This document shows positions 61,818 to 64,000 of a DNA stretch of 64,000 nt, one piece after another. Location: assembly GCF_012849055.1 (NCBI RefSeq), contig NZ_CP051677.1:1054001-1118000 (forward strand), given 5' to 3'. How positions within the stretch are numbered: position 1 is the first letter of the stretch; each line of letters begins with the position of its first letter. The DNA comes from Spirosoma rhododendri. Its GTDB lineage: Bacteria > Bacteroidota > Bacteroidia > Cytophagales > Spirosomataceae. The notes beneath the pieces were generated by a model. That model was not told the DNA's origin. It did no database searches and saw nothing but the letters and a program-made list of their open reading frames with translations. Made by a program: the position numbers and the translations under genes.

Positions 61818-62582
61818 ATGAAAACCAGCCTCTTAAGCTTCGTATTTGTCCTCGTCAGCACTACCCTCATCTGGGCGCAGTCGACAACAATCAACGCCAG
61901 TGAAATAGTCGCCCGCATCAATAAAGGCGATGCGATTTCGTACAAAAATGCGACGATCGTTGGCGACTTAGACCTGACAGAGCTAAGCACCAAACGGCAG
62001 GTTAAAAACTGCAACTGGGGCAGTACGGAGCAGTTTGAGTCGCTGGTGGCAATGCCCCTGCTGTTCGATAACTGTCAGTTTACCGGTAAGTTTATCGCCT
62101 GTAAATACGACCAGCAAATAGGTAAAAACGGGACGACGTTTACGGCCAACTTTCAGGAGCCTGTAACGTTTACCAACTGCACATTCGACGGTGAAGCAGG
62201 CTTCAAATACACTAAATTTCAGCAGCGGGCCGTTTTCAGCGGCAGTCAGTTCAACGGTGATGTCGTATTCAAATACACCAAATTTCTAGCGGCTGTCGAT
62301 TTCAACAACACACAGTTCAAGAAATACGCTGACTTCAAGTACGCCCGAATCAGTGAATCGTCATCGTTTCAGCAGGTGAAGTTTGCGCAGTACGCTGATT
62401 TCAAGTACACTCAGTTCGACGAGCCGACCGATTTTCAGGGCACTCGCTTCGTCAACACGGCCGATTTCAAGTACACGCACTTTCCGCGCGGCACCCGCTT
62501 CGATAATGCGCATTTCGACGGTGGTACCGAATTCAAGTACACGACACTCGACGGGCAGCAATTTGTACCGGCCAAACGTTAG
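61818..62582 (+). CDS. Secreted pentapeptide-type repeat protein with 22-residue FKYT repeats
   Basis: The 254-residue product has a signal peptide (about 1-21, ending IWAQ), then INASEIVARINKGDAISYKNATIVGDLDL, typical of the domain that precedes pentapeptide repeats. From about residue 120 it has five exact-length repeats of 22 residues, each ending in the pattern [DEV]FKYT[KQH]F or a close variant, with Phe at regular steps. This predicts a right-handed beta-helix. It resembles Pentapeptide_3 proteins. Function and partner are unknown. The 3' end overlaps the convergent 91-residue gene by four bases. Confidence 0.82.
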   Translation: MKTSLLSFVFVLVSTTLIWAQSTTINASEIVARINKGDAISYKNATIVGDLDLTELSTKRQVKNCNWGSTEQFESLVAMPLLFDNCQFTGKFIACKYDQQIGKNGTTFTANFQEPVTFTNCTFDGEAGFKYTKFQQRAVFSGSQFNGDVVFKYTKFLAAVDFNNTQFKKYADFKYARISESSSFQQVKFAQYADFKYTQFDEPTDFQGTRFVNTADFKYTHFPRGTRFDNAHFDGGTEFKYTTLDGQQFVPAKR

Positions 62583-62824
62583 GCCCGTACGGTGTCTACC
62601 CGCGTAGCACCACCCCGACGCAATGAATCAACGGAGGCAGGCTGTTTTGGTCTGCCTTTTTTTTGTGTCGTGTCGGGCAGTGGCTTTGTCTGATCAATAC
62701 GGCGCCCCGACCGGCGGGGTTGCGGCTGCTGGGCGTATTGGCCAACCGCAGCGGTAGACGCTGTTTCGGCCGTTGAGTTGGGCTGGCTTACCAACGATAG
62801 GGCAGTTAGCAGGAGTGTAAGCAT
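62579..62824 (-). CDS. Small secreted proline/glutamine-rich protein, uncertain
   Basis: From the ATG at 62824 the product has 81 residues: a hydrophobic leader (MLTLLLTALSLVSQ) and a basic low-complexity chain rich in Gln, Pro, Arg and Thr, ending GGATRVDTVRA. The longer start at 62854 adds ten residues. The signal peptide is the only real support; no family is seen. It ends convergently, overlapping the pentapeptide gene by four bases. Confidence 0.45.
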   Translation of the reverse strand: MLTLLLTALSLVSQPNSTAETASTAAVGQYAQQPQPRRSGRRIDQTKPLPDTTQKKGRPKQPASVDSLRRGGATRVDTVRA

Positions 62825-62954
62825 GAGAAGCTGGAGGTTAGCATTAACACACAAATAGACAGCCTATCAACTAGCGCAAAGCCCACTTGTTCAGGCACAG
62901 GTTACAGGATTCGCGGATTAACTTCCAATTAACGATCCGTAGTATTCCTTGTGC

Positions 62955-62985
62955 TTGCAAAACGAACAGGCCTGCTTTATTTTTG
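62955..62985 (+). promoter_or_regulatory. Promoter of the last lipoprotein gene (Bacteroidota type)
   Basis: TTG at 62955-62957 and TATTTTTG at 62978-62985 (full TAnnTTTG match) are 20 bases apart. Transcription would start about seven bases later, some 14 bases before the ATG at 63006. Confidence 0.7.
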
Positions 62986-63005
62986 ATAGAACCGTTTTGT
63001 CCCTC

Positions 63006-64000
63006 ATGAACAAACGCCGTCTTTTCCTGTATTCGTGGTGCTCGATTGTTAGTCTGCTGGCTTTTACCTGCGCCCGCGATTACCCGGCAACAGCGCCCTA
63101 CGTCCCCCCTGTTCAGCCGACGAATCCCGGTAGCCTACCCCCACAAGTACAGCCTGCTCCCGCCCAGAAACGCCTTTTTCTGGCCAATGACAAAGTCCGG
63201 GTTGGTATCGACCTGAACATGGGCGGGGCGATCAACTACCTGGCCGAAGCGGGTACGAGCGTGAACATGATCAATAATTATGATCTGGGGCGGCAACTTC
63301 AGACGGCGCTCTACGCGGGGCCGTTTCCTTACTCCGTCAACGGCAAAGACCCAGTCTATCAATGGCGCAACCTGGGCTGGAACCCCGTGCAGACTGGTGA
63401 CTACTTCAACAACCCGGCGCAGGTCGTCAGCTATCAGCAGGACCAGAACAGGCTTTACGTAAAAACGGTCCCGCTTATCTGGCCGCTGCTTAACGAACCA
63501 GCCGACTGCGTCATGGAACACTGGCTTGAGCTGAAAGACAACACGGTGCACGTACGCAGCCGCACAACCGTTAACCGGCGGGACACGACTCAGTACGAGG
63601 CCCGCACGCAGGAAACGCCCTGTGTCTACGTCAATAGCCCCTGGAACCGAATGGTTATGTACACGGGCTTGCAGCCGTTTACCAACGGTAGTGTTTCTGA
63701 GTATACCGATCAGAATATTGTTACGCGGTATGCTACGGAAAACTGGGTTGCCTTGCTCAACAAAGAAGGACGGGGCGTTGGCCTTTACCGATCCAACGAG
63801 TTCCGCTACCGGACAGCCGGGTTTGGCCAGCCGGGTGTGGGGGGCGAGTTCGACGTTACCAGCACGTATACCAACAGCGATAGCTTTATTCTTATCGACC
63901 ACAACGGCGTATACGAGTTTGAGTACACGCTGGTGCTGGGTTCGGTAAGCGACATCAGGCAGTTTGCCTACGCGCAGCCTCGCCCGGCGGCTGGCCCCAA
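63006..64000 (+). CDS. Secreted lipoprotein, function unknown (3' end beyond window)
   Basis: The frame is open from the ATG at 63006 to the last base, so at least 331 residues are encoded and the end is missing. The leader (RRLFLYSWCSIVSLLAFTC) suggests a lipoprotein with Cys 23, followed by a Pro/Gln-rich linker. The main domain starts at about 58 (RLFLANDKVRVGIDLNMGG) and has many aromatic and strand blocks such as DYFNNPAQVVSYQQDQNRLY, CVMEHWLELKDNTVHVRS and SFILIDHNGVYEFEYTLVL. This looks like a galactose-mutarotase or lyase-type beta sandwich, but no family is recognised. A clear promoter lies upstream. Confidence 0.8.
   Translation, partial: MNKRRLFLYSWCSIVSLLAFTCARDYPATAPYVPPVQPTNPGSLPPQVQPAPAQKRLFLANDKVRVGIDLNMGGAINYLAEAGTSVNMINNYDLGRQLQTALYAGPFPYSVNGKDPVYQWRNLGWNPVQTGDYFNNPAQVVSYQQDQNRLYVKTVPLIWPLLNEPADCVMEHWLELKDNTVHVRSRTTVNRRDTTQYEARTQETPCVYVNSPWNRMVMYTGLQPFTNGSVSEYTDQNIVTRYATENWVALLNKEGRGVGLYRSNEFRYRTAGFGQPGVGGEFDVTSTYTNSDSFILIDHNGVYEFEYTLVLGSVSDIRQFAYAQPRPAAGP

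Overview
The window reads as chromosome of a Bacteroidota member, most likely Cytophagales of the Spirosoma type. Evidence: a ubiE-porT pair (PorT belongs to the type IX secretion system), many outer-membrane beta-barrels and lipoproteins, DUF1080 and TAT-exported Gfo/Idh proteins, promoters of the Bacteroidota form (TTG, about 20 bases, TAnnTTTG), few Shine-Dalgarno sites, and a GC-rich core. The assignment rests on gene content only.

Layout. 1-5.7 kb: end of a polysaccharide lyase, tRNA-Val, porT, menG/ubiE, an M19 dipeptidase and two membrane proteins. 5.7-9.3 kb: priA and an Abi_2/HEPN abortive-infection gene. 9.4-16.6 kb: nuoA-nuoB with a membrane protein, a porin-like protein, YqgE, DUF4230, hemA and a histidine kinase. 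16.7-26.4 kb: a lipoprotein, a LuxE/PaaK-type adenylate enzyme, an NtrC-like regulator without a DNA-binding tail, an esterase, DUF2911, ftsI-ftsL, an M28 peptidase and DUF3431. 26.5-35.4 kb is the accessory region: an intact prolyl oligopeptidase whose 3' end recurs twice downstream, an IS630 element, an AT-rich TcmP/DUF5131 pair, and a GH92-DUF11 gene broken by one in-frame TAG. 35.7-45.5 kb: YtxH-type envelope genes, LEA14, and an RND efflux operon. 45.9-58.4 kb: a J-domain protein, a Gfo/Idh oxidoreductase, nuoM, nuoL and nuoK interleaved with two iron/2-oxoglutarate oxygenases, a sugar isomerase with DUF1080, and galU with a glucuronokinase-like GHMP kinase. 58.5-64 kb: a repressor-like HTH gene facing a RecE-like nuclease gene pair across a doubled operator, then a pentapeptide-type repeat protein and a lipoprotein that runs off the window.

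How genes work together. NuoA/B and NuoK/L/M are parts of one respiratory complex I encoded at two separate loci here. The RND permease, adaptor and TolC form one tripartite pump. FtsL and FtsI act in the divisome. GalU and the GHMP kinase could together make UDP-glucuronate. The isomerase-like protein, DUF1080 and Gfo/Idh proteins fit keto-sugar catabolism.

The most unusual feature is not a gene. About fifteen intergenic gaps hold long hairpins, five of them with perfect arms of 29-35 bp, built from a few recurring words. The words belong to unrelated families, sometimes nested in one another, and in several places they supply the stop codons of the flanking genes. They lie between convergent genes, between divergent genes and inside operons, so simple termination does not explain all of them. 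The other leads are the triple prolyl-oligopeptidase tail around the TcmP/DUF5131 module and the operator-flanked RecE-like module.
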